In this document: positions 14,174 through 19,420 of the stretch, in pieces
How positions within the stretch are numbered: the stretch's first letter is position 1
How the letters are laid out: each line of letters begins with the position of its first letter
Assembly (NCBI GenBank): GCA_035547775.1
Contig: DASZUC010000045.1
Coordinates: 1-19,420, forward strand
DNA: 19,420 nt
Direction of reading: 5' to 3'
Origin: DASZUC01 sp035547775
Lineage (GTDB): Bacteria; Patescibacteriota; Saccharimonadia; Saccharimonadales; UBA4665
The notes under the pieces: model-generated
What the model saw: only the letters and a program-made list of their open reading frames with translations
Database searches by the model: none
What the model was told of the DNA's origin: nothing
Position numbers and translations under genes: made by a program

Positions 14174-14884
14174 ATGCAGGTAATACTCGACCACACCCAT
14201 GATGAAGCAGCAAACATTCGCAGTTTCTTTTTTAAACCGGAACGCCCGGTACATTACACTGCCGGCCAGTTTATAGAACTTACCCTACACCATGAGTATG
14301 AAGACGATCGTGGTCACAAGCGCTGGTTCACTCTTTCCTCCAGTCCTACAAGTGATCTTCTGAGCATTACGACCAAATACGCCGGTGACGAGCACAGTAG
14401 CTCCTTTAAAAAAGCCTTATTCGATCTACAGGCCGGTGCTCAATTGATCATGAGCGATCCAATGGGCGACTTTGTCTTACCCAAATTGGTCCAAACTCCA
14501 CTGGTATTTGTGGCTGGCGGCATCGGTCTCACCCCGTTTCACAGCATGCTAGAGTGGCTAGCCTCCACCGGCGAACAGCGCCCAATTACTTTTATTTACG
14601 GCGTACGCACGGAAGATGATATTGTCTTCCAAGATACGTTTGATCGCGCCAACCAACACGTTACTATCGTCGTATCTGAGCCATCCGATACCTGGGGGGG
14701 TGAGCGCGGTCAAATTACGGCCGAAATGATCATGAAATTAGCCCAGCCCACCGAAGATACCCTGATATACGTTTCGGGCCCCGAACCACTCGTTGAAGCT
14801 CTCGAAAAAGAATTACCGAAAGCCGGTCTGCGCAAAGACCAGTTCGTCGGTGATTACTTCCCCAATTACGACAAGCAGTACTAG
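14174..14884 (+). CDS. FNR-like FAD/NAD(P)-binding reductase
   Basis: A 236-residue ferredoxin-NADP reductase-type flavoprotein. The N-terminal beta-barrel FAD domain has 'YTAGQFIELTL' and 'RWFTLSSSP' (the RxYSxxS-type flavin loop). The C-terminal NAD domain starts 'PLVFVAGGIGLTPFHSMLEWL' (the GGxGxTP dinucleotide loop), continues with 'FIYGVRTEDDIVF' and 'YVSGPEPLVEALEKELP', and ends 'FVGDYFPNYDKQY'. It would pass electrons from NAD(P)H to an unidentified acceptor via FAD. No iron-sulfur cysteines follow, so it is the reductase module alone. The start at 14174 follows a -10 box; a longer in-frame reading from 14117 is rejected, since it would extend through the promoter and add an unrelated Cys-rich segment. 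Substrate partner unknown. Confidence 0.88.
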   Translation: MQVILDHTHDEAANIRSFFFKPERPVHYTAGQFIELTLHHEYEDDRGHKRWFTLSSSPTSDLLSITTKYAGDEHSSSFKKALFDLQAGAQLIMSDPMGDFVLPKLVQTPLVFVAGGIGLTPFHSMLEWLASTGEQRPITFIYGVRTEDDIVFQDTFDRANQHVTIVVSEPSDTWGGERGQITAEMIMKLAQPTEDTLIYVSGPEPLVEALEKELPKAGLRKDQFVGDYFPNYDKQY

Positions 14885-14899
14885 GTTGCCTCTGTGGCT

Positions 14900-15202
14900 C
14901 TAGGCAGTAATAAAAAGTTTATCTTCGATCCTCGAAACTCTCGTATCGAGTTGACCCACCCTGCGATCAAGTTGGCCAATCCGGGTGTGCAGCCGACCAA
15001 CGTGGGTGTCGAGTTTATGTAAGTCTTTATTGGTTTCCCTAACTGCTACCTCAAGCGTACTTACGCGCATTGTTAAGGCGTCCACACTATCTTTTGTAGC
15101 CAATGTCTCCATCTTGTCTTGCATCATGCCAACAGCTTCCATAACGACCTTAACGTTGTTATTGATGTGTTCAAACATAACGGCTACATAGTCGCGCTTC
15201 AT
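14900..15202 (-). CDS. Small coiled-coil protein
   Basis: A 100-residue protein that is almost all helix. The heptad pattern is clear from about residue 45 to the end ('RVSTLEVAVRETNKDLHKLDTHVGRLHTRIGQLDRRVGQLDTRVSRIEDKL'), including near repeats of 'RxGQLDxRV'. No membrane helix or known domain. Such a protein would oligomerise or bind a partner by coiled coil. It is divergent from the following orphan gene and convergent with the reductase. A TACAAT box seven bases before the ATG suggests a leaderless message. Function is unknown. Confidence 0.65.
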   Translation of the reverse strand: MKRDYVAVMFEHINNNVKVVMEAVGMMQDKMETLATKDSVDALTMRVSTLEVAVRETNKDLHKLDTHVGRLHTRIGQLDRRVGQLDTRVSRIEDKLFITA

Positions 15203-15209
15203 GCGTTAA

Positions 15210-15215
15210 ATTGTA
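15210..15215 (-). promoter_or_regulatory. -10 box of the coiled-coil gene, probably leaderless
   Basis: TACAAT on the minus strand (15215-15210) is seven bases from the ATG. The -35 is weak (TGGTTT at 17-base spacing). No ribosome site fits in the gap. Confidence 0.45.
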
Positions 15216-15272
15216 GGCTCTCCCTCACTCAAAAACCAGCAAAACCGGTTGTAATTTAAGCGAAGTTAATGA

Positions 15273-15301
15273 TTGTTTAATGCTTACGATTATGGTATCG
15301 T
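15273..15301 (+). promoter_or_regulatory. Promoter of the 268-residue orphan, probably leaderless
   Basis: TTGTTT (15273-15278) and TATCGT (15296-15301) are 17 bases apart, and the -10 is seven bases before the ATG at 15309. This decides against an alternative TTG start at 15273, which would fall in the -35 box itself. Confidence 0.5.
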
Positions 15302-15308
15302 ATCTTTC

Positions 15309-16115
15309 ATGAAAGAGGTTGTGCCTCAGTTTACCTACCAGGATACGGTACTTACTTTTCACCTCGAGAATTTGGGCGAAACAGTAAGTCCAGTCGAAGC
15401 TGATCTGCTGACAAACCTGGACGCTTGTACAGAAGTAAGCGTTACGCCAACAAAGGGAGGTCACACTGTAAAAGCAGACATCCAGCCACTACTGAAAAAG
15501 GATGTTTACGATGGGGCTGACCTGCGTTTTATTGAAAAACTCCTGGGTTCAGTTAACGTCCTTACCCCCTATATCTCTGATCACGATGAAGTACTGGGGC
15601 TATCAACCATTGGTCACGATGGCTTGGATGCCCATATTTACCCGAGTTTTCAGACCTGGCTGCAGTCCGACGGCCTCAACCCAGAGGTGATCAGAGCCTC
15701 TGAAACAGCCATCTACAGCGCGTTTGGTGAAGCCTGGCAGCCACCCAAAGAGCATAATCATCTTGTCGTCAGAGTGGGCACAGATCAAGCAAGCTTCCAC
15801 GCTCTGGATTATCAAGATAACGAAGACGCTACGCTGGAGCGCACAGCAAACATGCAGCTAACCATTCCATGGCTGCAGACGCTGGGCAATTGTGCCTGCT
15901 TGGCCTCTGATGGCTCCGACCGCAGCATGCACCCAGATGGCAAATATGCCTCGTTATACAAGCTCAAGCCCCATAATATCGATGATTTACGACAGGTTTT
16001 AAGCCTGGTTGTCGGACTTGGGACTTTAGCGGCCCATGCACCCCTAACCTTTGACGAGACCCTGCTCTTCAAAGATGTCGAATGGGAGGTGCAAAGCTTC
16101 CCAAAAACAGATTAA
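15309..16115 (+). CDS. Uncharacterised 268-residue soluble protein
   Basis: I do not recognise this protein. It has no signal peptide and no transmembrane helix and is acidic. Notable segments are 'LGLSTIGHDGLDAHIYPSF', 'EHNHLVVRVGTDQASFHALDYQD' and 'GNCACLASDGSDRSMHPDGKYASLY', the latter with two close cysteines and an Asp-rich loop. The N-terminus looks like beta strands ('FTYQDTVLTFHLENLGE'), followed by a mixed alpha-beta region. It is monocistronic, with its own promoter, and convergent with trxB, 4 bases apart at the stop codons. It may be a lineage-specific family. Confidence 0.6.
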   Translation: MKEVVPQFTYQDTVLTFHLENLGETVSPVEADLLTNLDACTEVSVTPTKGGHTVKADIQPLLKKDVYDGADLRFIEKLLGSVNVLTPYISDHDEVLGLSTIGHDGLDAHIYPSFQTWLQSDGLNPEVIRASETAIYSAFGEAWQPPKEHNHLVVRVGTDQASFHALDYQDNEDATLERTANMQLTIPWLQTLGNCACLASDGSDRSMHPDGKYASLYKLKPHNIDDLRQVLSLVVGLGTLAAHAPLTFDETLLFKDVEWEVQSFPKTD

Positions 16116-16119
16116 AACG

Positions 16120-17079
16120 TCAGTTTTGAACGGGGTGGAGGCGGCCTTCGAGGTACTCGCGAATCTTGAGAGCGGCAGTGGCGCCTTCCCCAGCAGCCGA
16201 GGCAATCTGCATAGTGGCACCGGAACGAATATCGCCCGCTGCAAAAACACCAGGAATGGTGGTTTGGAGATGTTCATCGGTAAGTACAAAGCCAATTTCG
16301 TCTAGTTTTACAGGAGTGGGAGCTAAAAATTGCGAATTTGGCATCAGGCCCACAAAAACAAAGACGCCATCGGTCTCAAATTCGACTTTTTTATCGTCTT
16401 TAGTGCCAATCACTTTGGTAACGACATTATTCTCACCGATGATTTCATCGGTAGAGGTGTTGAGGTGCACTGTGACTTTGCCAGCTTTGACATACTCATC
16501 GAGCTCATGCTGCAACACGTCACTCGCCTTAATGGTTGAGCGGACTAACAGATCAATATGAGTAGCAAAACGAGTCAGAAAGATCGTTTCTTGAACGGCG
16601 GAGTTACCACCACCAACCACCACTAAGCGCTTGTCGCGGTAAAAAGCCCCGTCACAGGTGGCACAGTAGTGCACGCCACGCGCATAGAACTCCTGCTCAC
16701 CTGGTACACCAATCTTTTTGTAATCTGAGCCAGTGGCAATCAGCACCACTTTGGCCAGCATATCGCCACTAGTAGTCTCTAGGCGCTTAAACTCACCTTC
16801 ATCGTGAATATTCAGCACTTCGCCCAGTTCAATCACCGCCCCAAAGCGTTCGGCCTGTTTACGCAGCTCGTCGGCCAGCGTTAAACCCTCAATGCCATCG
16901 GGAAAACCGGGGTAGTTATCAATCTTATCGGTGACGGCCGCCAAGCCGCCAACCACACCACGCTCAAATAATAGTGTGTCGATATCTTCGCGAGTCGTGT
17001 AAATAGCCGCCGTCAGAGCCGCCGGCCCGGCGCCAATCATGATCACATCGTGTTTTGGAGTCTCAGTCTTCTCAGTCAT
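16120..17079 (-). CDS. trxB: Thioredoxin-disulfide reductase
   Basis: A 319-residue low-molecular-weight thioredoxin reductase. The N-terminal FAD loop 'MIGAGPAALTAAIYTTRE' is present. 'HYCATCDGAFYRDK' contains the redox-active CATC pair. The NADPH loop is 'VVVGGGNSAVQETIFL' and the C-terminal FAD signature 'GVFAAGDIRSG' is complete. It reduces oxidised thioredoxin with NADPH, or perhaps the glutaredoxin-like protein encoded just upstream. Family length is normal. AGAAGATAG is a weak ribosome site upstream. A REP-like element separates it from the glutaredoxin gene. Confidence 0.96.
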   Translation of the reverse strand: MTEKTETPKHDVIMIGAGPAALTAAIYTTREDIDTLLFERGVVGGLAAVTDKIDNYPGFPDGIEGLTLADELRKQAERFGAVIELGEVLNIHDEGEFKRLETTSGDMLAKVVLIATGSDYKKIGVPGEQEFYARGVHYCATCDGAFYRDKRLVVVGGGNSAVQETIFLTRFATHIDLLVRSTIKASDVLQHELDEYVKAGKVTVHLNTSTDEIIGENNVVTKVIGTKDDKKVEFETDGVFVFVGLMPNSQFLAPTPVKLDEIGFVLTDEHLQTTIPGVFAAGDIRSGATMQIASAAGEGATAALKIREYLEGRLHPVQN

Positions 17080-17247
17080 AGGTTTCTATCTTCTCAATTA
17101 TGAAACTTTATTTCAATAATATTGTCATGCTGAACTCGTTTCAGCACCCCTATGGATAGTTCTAACCATCGCTCACCAAGTTGTATGGGTCCTGAATACG
17201 GGCTTTGGCCTATTCAGGATGACACCAGATGGAGATTTTTTCCCTAA
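17080..17247. other. Intergenic region between glutaredoxin and trxB
   Basis: 168 bases without a gene. It holds the REP-like element (17124-17223) and a small AT-rich dyad TGAAA(17101-17105)/TTTCA(17111-17115). A trxB promoter is not clear: ATGACA on the minus strand, derived from the element's outer end, could serve as a -35 with an AT-rich -10 after it. If so, the element has supplied part of the promoter. Confidence 0.35.
17124..17223. repeat. REP/MITE-like palindromic element with GTCATnCTGAA ends
   Basis: The left end GTCATGCTGAA (17124-17134) is nearly the inverse complement of the right end TTCAGGATGAC (17213-17223), with one mismatch in 11 bases. Inside, TGCTGAA/TTCAGCA (17128-17134/17140-17146) and TCCTGAATA/TATTCAGGA (17190-17198/17211-17219) are perfect stems. 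GTCATnCTGAA ends are known from bacterial REP-type elements. The element is 100 bases long and contains no reading frame. Confidence 0.7.
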
Positions 17248-17496
17248 TTAAGCAACAGCCGGAGCCAAACGAGCTAAGTTGTAACCGACAATAACTTCCT
17301 GTGAGTCATCTTGCTTGGTCACAACCGTAACAGGCACGGTGTACGCACCAGACAGCTCCAGCGCTTCAGCTTGGCGGTGAGGATGTTCGTCGAGGTTGAC
17401 TACGTCATAAGACTGGCCCTTGGCGTCCAGATACTTCTTCACCATCTGGCAGTAGCCGCAGGTGTTAGTAGTAAAGATAGTGATATTTTTGACCAT
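17248..17496 (-). CDS. Glutaredoxin/NrdH-like redoxin
   Basis: An 82-residue thioredoxin-fold protein. The redox motif is 'CGYC' (about residues 13-16), followed by helix 'QMVKKYLDAKGQSYDVVNLDEH'. 'YTVPVTVV' provides the cis-Pro strand, and 'EVIVGYNLARL' ends the fold. Glutaredoxins reduce disulfides using glutathione; NrdH- and mycoredoxin-type members use thioredoxin reductase instead. The neighbouring trxB would favour the second possibility. A strong ribosome site (AGAGGGGG) precedes the ATG. The gene appears to be transcribed from a promoter at 17664-17692 with a leader of about 160 bases. Confidence 0.88.
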   Translation of the reverse strand: MVKNITIFTTNTCGYCQMVKKYLDAKGQSYDVVNLDEHPHRQAEALELSGAYTVPVTVVTKQDDSQEVIVGYNLARLAPAVA

Positions 17497-17657
17497 TTTT
17501 TGGTCCCCCTCTTGTTTAGTTTTTTAGACGAACGATCCTGCTCCCTATCCTGTCTTTTGGGGCGACGACTAGACCACCGTGTCTCTCAGGTACGGTTCCA
17601 GTCGGGCTGCTTTTGAAGGACGTTTTTGATGTTCGAAGCAGAATAATTCTGACTGTA
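17497..17657 (-). promoter_or_regulatory. Long structured leader of the glutaredoxin gene
   Basis: From the predicted start near 17657 to the ATG at 17496 there are about 160 bases with no gene. They hold a 13-bp stem with a two-base bulge when read on the minus strand: 17566-17573/17597-17604 and 17576-17580/17592-17596. There is also the small hairpin CAGAA/TTCTG (17639-17643/17647-17651). No known riboswitch consensus is recognised. A plus-strand reading of the main hairpin is also good (nine continuous pairs with two wobbles), so the transcribed strand is not decided by it. Confidence 0.4.
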
Positions 17658-17663
17658 TTTCAG

Positions 17664-17692
17664 ATTATATATAGCGCTTTAGGTAAATGCAA
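17664..17692 (-). promoter_or_regulatory. Promoter for the glutaredoxin gene
   Basis: On the minus strand, TTGCAT (17692-17687) is separated by exactly 17 bases from a perfect TATAAT (17669-17664). The 8-bp inverted repeat ATATATAG(17667-17674)/CTATATAT(17697-17704) spans both elements and could be an operator. This is the best promoter match in the intergenic region. Confidence 0.6.
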
Positions 17693-17716
17693 GACACTAT
17701 ATATTGTGCTTTTTAC

Positions 17717-17885
17717 CCCACACCACGTACCGCTTTTAACTGCTTACGGGCTCAGCCCGCAACCCTTAAAAGCTCTTGGCGCGCCACTGTGTTACACCGC
17801 TCCAGTACTCACTCGGAGTACTACTTGTACGCCTCGCTGCGTACTTCGCGGGTGCCTTGTGGTGCATCCAAGTACGTGGCGTGGG
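17717..17885 (-). ncRNA. Candidate structured RNA between FKBP and glutaredoxin (unidentified)
   Basis: The 169 bases fold into a closed, branched structure. The outer helix pairs 17717-17731 with 17871-17885 (15 bp). Inside it are: 17793-17798/17861-17866 (6 bp), enclosing the hairpins 17827-17832/17839-17844 (6 bp) and 17803-17810/17816-17823 (8 bp); and a separate arm 17732-17739/17766-17773 (8 bp) with an inner stem 17744-17751/17755-17762 (8 bp). At five places (22/80 and 31/71 in the outer helix, 94/65, 03/23 and 46/60) the plus strand shows A-C mismatches that become G-U wobbles on the minus strand; no exception favours the plus strand. The minus strand is therefore the likely transcript. 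I found no tRNA T-loop, tmRNA tag, RNase P or SRP hallmark. No clear terminator follows. Confidence 0.5.
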
Positions 17886-17903
17886 CCCAACTGACTCTAA
17901 GAA

Positions 17904-18512
17904 CTACTTGCTGATGGCCGTAACCGTGACATCAAACACCAGATCGGAGTCAGCTGGGATACCCGATTGGGCGTGATCACCATAGGCCAAGCCAGACGGA
18001 ATCAATAAGCGACGCGTGCCGCCCACTTTCATGCCGGGAATGCCTTGTGACCAGCCGGCGATGACACCGCTGAGGGGGAACGTTTGCGGACCACCGTGAT
18101 TGGCTGAAGCGTCAAAAATTACGCCATTACTGACCAAAGCACCAACATAGTCGGCGCTAATCGTGTCGCCTGGCTGAACGGTAGCGCCCGTGCCGACTTT
18201 GATATCTTGAGTAGTTAGTTTAGTGAGACGAGTGCTGGTAGGTGTAAATTGTTCCATTTTGGCTCCTGTTAAGTTATTCGTTGCTGTTAACTGACTATAC
18301 TTATCGGTAGTAGTGGCGGTTTTGGTCGACTTAGAAGTGCTGTCGGTAGCCTGACTGGTCGTACTATTGTCTTTTGGCGCAGTCGTGCCAGTATTCGACT
18401 TATTGTGCTGCTGCACCAGGGTGATAATAACAATGATTGTAAAAGCCGATGTTGTGAGCAAAAAGAGCAAAGCACCAAACAGGGCAAATGCGCGCTCGGA
18501 TTTTCGGGCCAT
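17904..18512 (-). CDS. Membrane-anchored FKBP-type peptidyl-prolyl isomerase
   Basis: A 202-residue protein with a helix at about 9-34 (FALFGALLFLLTTSAFTIIVIITLV), a Ser/Thr/Lys-rich linker (about 38-80) and a C-terminal FKBP domain (about 100-202). The domain is recognisable from 'VGTGATVQPGDTISADYVG', 'GVIFDASANHGGPQTFPLSGVIAGWSQGIPGMKVGGTRRLLIPSGLAYG' and 'DLVFDVTVTAI'; these hold the hydrophobic pocket residues (Y, F-D, F, V-I, W). It catalyses cis-trans isomerisation of prolyl bonds outside the membrane and so helps fold secreted proteins. The ATG at 18512 has GTGGAG upstream. An in-frame ATG at 18524 is less likely because it lies before that ribosome site. Confidence 0.92.
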   Translation of the reverse strand: MARKSERAFALFGALLFLLTTSAFTIIVIITLVQQHNKSNTGTTAPKDNSTTSQATDSTSKSTKTATTTDKYSQLTATNNLTGAKMEQFTPTSTRLTKLTTQDIKVGTGATVQPGDTISADYVGALVSNGVIFDASANHGGPQTFPLSGVIAGWSQGIPGMKVGGTRRLLIPSGLAYGDHAQSGIPADSDLVFDVTVTAISK

Positions 18513-18539
18513 AGCAAACTCCACTTATTATTACTGTTT

Positions 18540-18545
18540 ATTATA
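18540..18545 (-). promoter_or_regulatory. -10 box for the FKBP gene
   Basis: TATAAT on the minus strand (18545-18540) is 27 bases upstream of the ATG at 18512, leaving room for a short leader with the GTGGAG site. No convincing -35 is seen. It lies just after the Nudix gene's stop codon. Confidence 0.4.
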
Positions 18546-18566
18546 CGCGATTTTGGCGATCTGGCG

Positions 18567-19016
18567 CTAGCTGCGAATAGTGAGCTCGATGGGTTGTTCA
18601 GGCCAGCCATTGGCCAAACCATCGACGAGCGCCTCTTTGAGTTCTACCGGCAACAGATTGGTGGTAGCTAGTGCGTCTACGGGCAACCAGCGCGGTTCAT
18701 AGGTGTTTTGGCCAGCAGCACTAATTTTGGCTTCATCGGAATCGGGTGATAGTTGGGGCTCACCACTCACGTAATCACACGTATAAATATATTGACGACC
18801 ATAAATGGGACCAGCGTCTTCAATGATCACCAGACGGGGGTTAGCAATGGTAAGACTGGCTTCTTCGTGAATCTCGCGCAAGAGCGCCTGTTCGGGAGCT
18901 TCGCCGAAGTCCACTCCACCACCGATGAGGGCATAGTATTCCTGGCCAAATTTATTGCGATGCATGACCAGTAGCTGGCCATCTTTGTCGATAATAGCTC
19001 GGGCGGCGGTACGCAT
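18567..19016 (-). CDS. Nudix hydrolase
   Basis: A 149-residue Nudix-fold protein. The Nudix box is seen as 'GGVDFGEAPEQALLREIHEEASL', matching G-x5-E-x7-R-E-U-x-E-E with the metal-binding Glu pair present; the usual final Gly is replaced by Ser. Nudix proteins hydrolyse nucleoside diphosphates linked to another moiety; the substrate cannot be told here. 'RAIIDKDGQLLVMHR' is the usual first strand and 'YEPRWLPVDAL' the usual C-terminal region. The ATG at 19016 is chosen from the promoter spacing; a longer reading starting at 19175 adds an unrelated basic stretch. It is followed by FKBP in the same direction. Confidence 0.9.
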   Translation of the reverse strand: MRTAARAIIDKDGQLLVMHRNKFGQEYYALIGGGVDFGEAPEQALLREIHEEASLTIANPRLVIIEDAGPIYGRQYIYTCDYVSGEPQLSPDSDEAKISAAGQNTYEPRWLPVDALATTNLLPVELKEALVDGLANGWPEQPIELTIRS

Positions 19017-19024
19017 ATGACGCC

Positions 19025-19030
19025 AGTATA
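19025..19030 (-). promoter_or_regulatory. -10 box of the Nudix gene, probably leaderless
   Basis: TATACT on the minus strand (19030-19025) is eight bases before the ATG at 19016. The -35 position is weak (TAGTTC at 17-base spacing). No ribosome site is seen. Confidence 0.5.
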
Positions 19031-19147
19031 GCGTAGATCGATGCTTAGAACTACCCACCCCTGACTGCAACTCACAAACGACACGAACGCGTCTTGTAGT
19101 TTGGGAGAAGGACAGGTATAGAAATAGATTGGATTGAGGAGCGTTAG
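19031..19147. other. Region between the Nudix promoter and the edge RNA
   Basis: About 115 bases without a gene. A short CAAAC/GTTTG dyad is possible, but nothing else can be recognised. Confidence 0.3.
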
Positions 19148-19170
19148 AACAAAAGCGAGGCTGATAAGCC
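19148..19170 (-). terminator. Likely terminator of the edge RNA
   Basis: On the minus strand, GGCT (19170-19167), loop TATC, AGCC (19162-19159) form a small hairpin. Two further pairs (GA with TC) across a one-base bulge extend it. TCGC and then TTTTGTT (19154-19148) follow. It is short, but lies exactly after the structured RNA and before the Nudix promoter. Confidence 0.45.
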
Positions 19171-19420
19171 ATCAAGCAATGTAATCGCTCGACTCGAAGT
19201 TTCCCCCATTTGAGATTGGACGGCCGGTAGAGAGGTTGGATTAAATCCAGGGAAGCGATCTAATCGCCCCTCTCTACCGGCCAAACAACAGGCGAACGCC
19301 AGCACCATCCGTCGGGGGGGTTCCGGATACCACTAGCCACCTGTTGCCTGCGAGATCAGAGCAGTCATGTCCCTGCGGGAGGGGGAAACTGACGAACGTG
19401 AGCCGGACGCGCCAAGAGCG
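19148..19420 (-). ncRNA. Candidate structured RNA at the right edge (unidentified, 5' part outside the window)
   Basis: A nested structure fills 19198-19390. The closing helix pairs 19198-19207 with 19381-19390 (10 bp). Inside: 19222-19235/19269-19282 (14 bp, perfect) with two 5-bp hairpins at its end (19237-19241/19245-19249 and 19255-19259/19263-19267); directly next to it a 13-bp helix 19283-19295/19337-19349 that encloses 19306-19311/19324-19329 (6 bp); and a 4-bp hairpin 19370-19373/19377-19380. Five pairs (84/48, 85/47, 93/39, 95/37, 06/29) are A-C on the plus strand but G-U on the minus strand, so the RNA is likely minus-strand. A terminator follows on that strand. No RNase P CR-V, tmRNA T-arm or SRP loop is seen. 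The 5' end is missing. Confidence 0.5.

Noticed and set aside
15273..15308. TTG start extending the 268-residue orphan by 12 residues
   Set aside because: The TTG forms part of the probable -35 box, and the -10 box is placed for a start at 15309.
16114..16126. AAAAC-GTCA-GTTTT hairpin between the orphan and trxB as a two-way terminator
   Set aside because: Only five mostly AT pairs and no proper T-tract; too weak to annotate.
17566..17604. T-box or other riboswitch in the glutaredoxin leader
   Set aside because: The stem is good on both strands, but the T-box GGTGGNACCGCG element and other known riboswitch cores are absent.
17632..17651. GTTCGAA resembling a tRNA or tmRNA T-loop
   Set aside because: The five bases on each side do not pair, and no acceptor stem or anticodon arm can be drawn.
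17771..17784. 12-mer CGCGCCAAGAGC shared, on opposite strands, with the right edge (about 19408-19419)
   Set aside because: Several 12-base matches are expected by chance in a window of this size, and the surrounding structures differ.
19186..19420. RNase P, tmRNA or SRP RNA as identity of the edge RNA
   Set aside because: The 3' end lies in the window, yet the RNase P 3' conserved block, a tmRNA T-arm with acceptor and the SRP GGAAG loop are not seen. The 5' part is missing, so a known class is not fully excluded.

Overview
The window looks like a chromosomal piece of a Candidate Phyla Radiation (Patescibacteria) genome, most likely Saccharibacteria-like. This is inference from small, tightly packed genes with housekeeping functions, a transketolase split into two chains, a lone set of sugar-phosphate enzymes, prepilin-like proteins and small membrane-anchored proteins. 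UGA is used as a stop, so the recoded UGA-glycine CPR lineages are unlikely. There are no insertion sequences, phage genes or CRISPR arrays. It encodes one partial and 24 complete proteins.

Layout. 1-4079 (minus strand): a 414-residue orphan, a LOG/SLOG-fold protein, a membrane-anchored protein, two paralogous type IV prepilin-like proteins, then the first 41 codons of uvrB, which runs off the left edge. 4157-8299 (minus): a carbon operon of transketolase N-half, a two-helix membrane protein, transketolase C-half, class II fructose-bisphosphate aldolase and a PfkB-family kinase, ending in an intrinsic terminator. 8393-9879 (plus): a divergent operon of two uncharacterised proteins and a Ham1/ITPase. 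9849-12589 (minus): gapdh, rpiB and a divergent ribulose-phosphate epimerase, preceded by inorganic pyrophosphatase. 12633-16115: a GDPD phosphodiesterase, a secreted or anchored repeat protein, an FNR-like flavin reductase, a coiled-coil protein and an orphan. 16120-19016 (minus): thioredoxin reductase, glutaredoxin, an anchored FKBP isomerase and a Nudix hydrolase.

The carbon genes together supply the non-oxidative pentose phosphate pathway plus aldolase and GAPDH, so sugar phosphates could reach lower glycolysis without a classical phosphofructokinase in this window. TrxB, glutaredoxin and FKBP form a thiol-redox and folding neighbourhood.

The most unusual signals are two apparently undescribed structured RNAs. 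One lies between FKBP and glutaredoxin (about 17717-17885); the other is at the right edge (about 19148-19420). Both fold into long nested helices. In both, positions that are A-C mismatches when read on the plus strand become G-U wobbles on the minus strand, which points to minus-strand transcripts. I found no hallmark of RNase P, tmRNA, SRP RNA, 5S rRNA or tRNA in either. Other notable points: a contrast between apparently leaderless transcripts and SD-led internal operon genes, a REP-like 100-base element, and an operator-like palindrome around the transketolase promoter.
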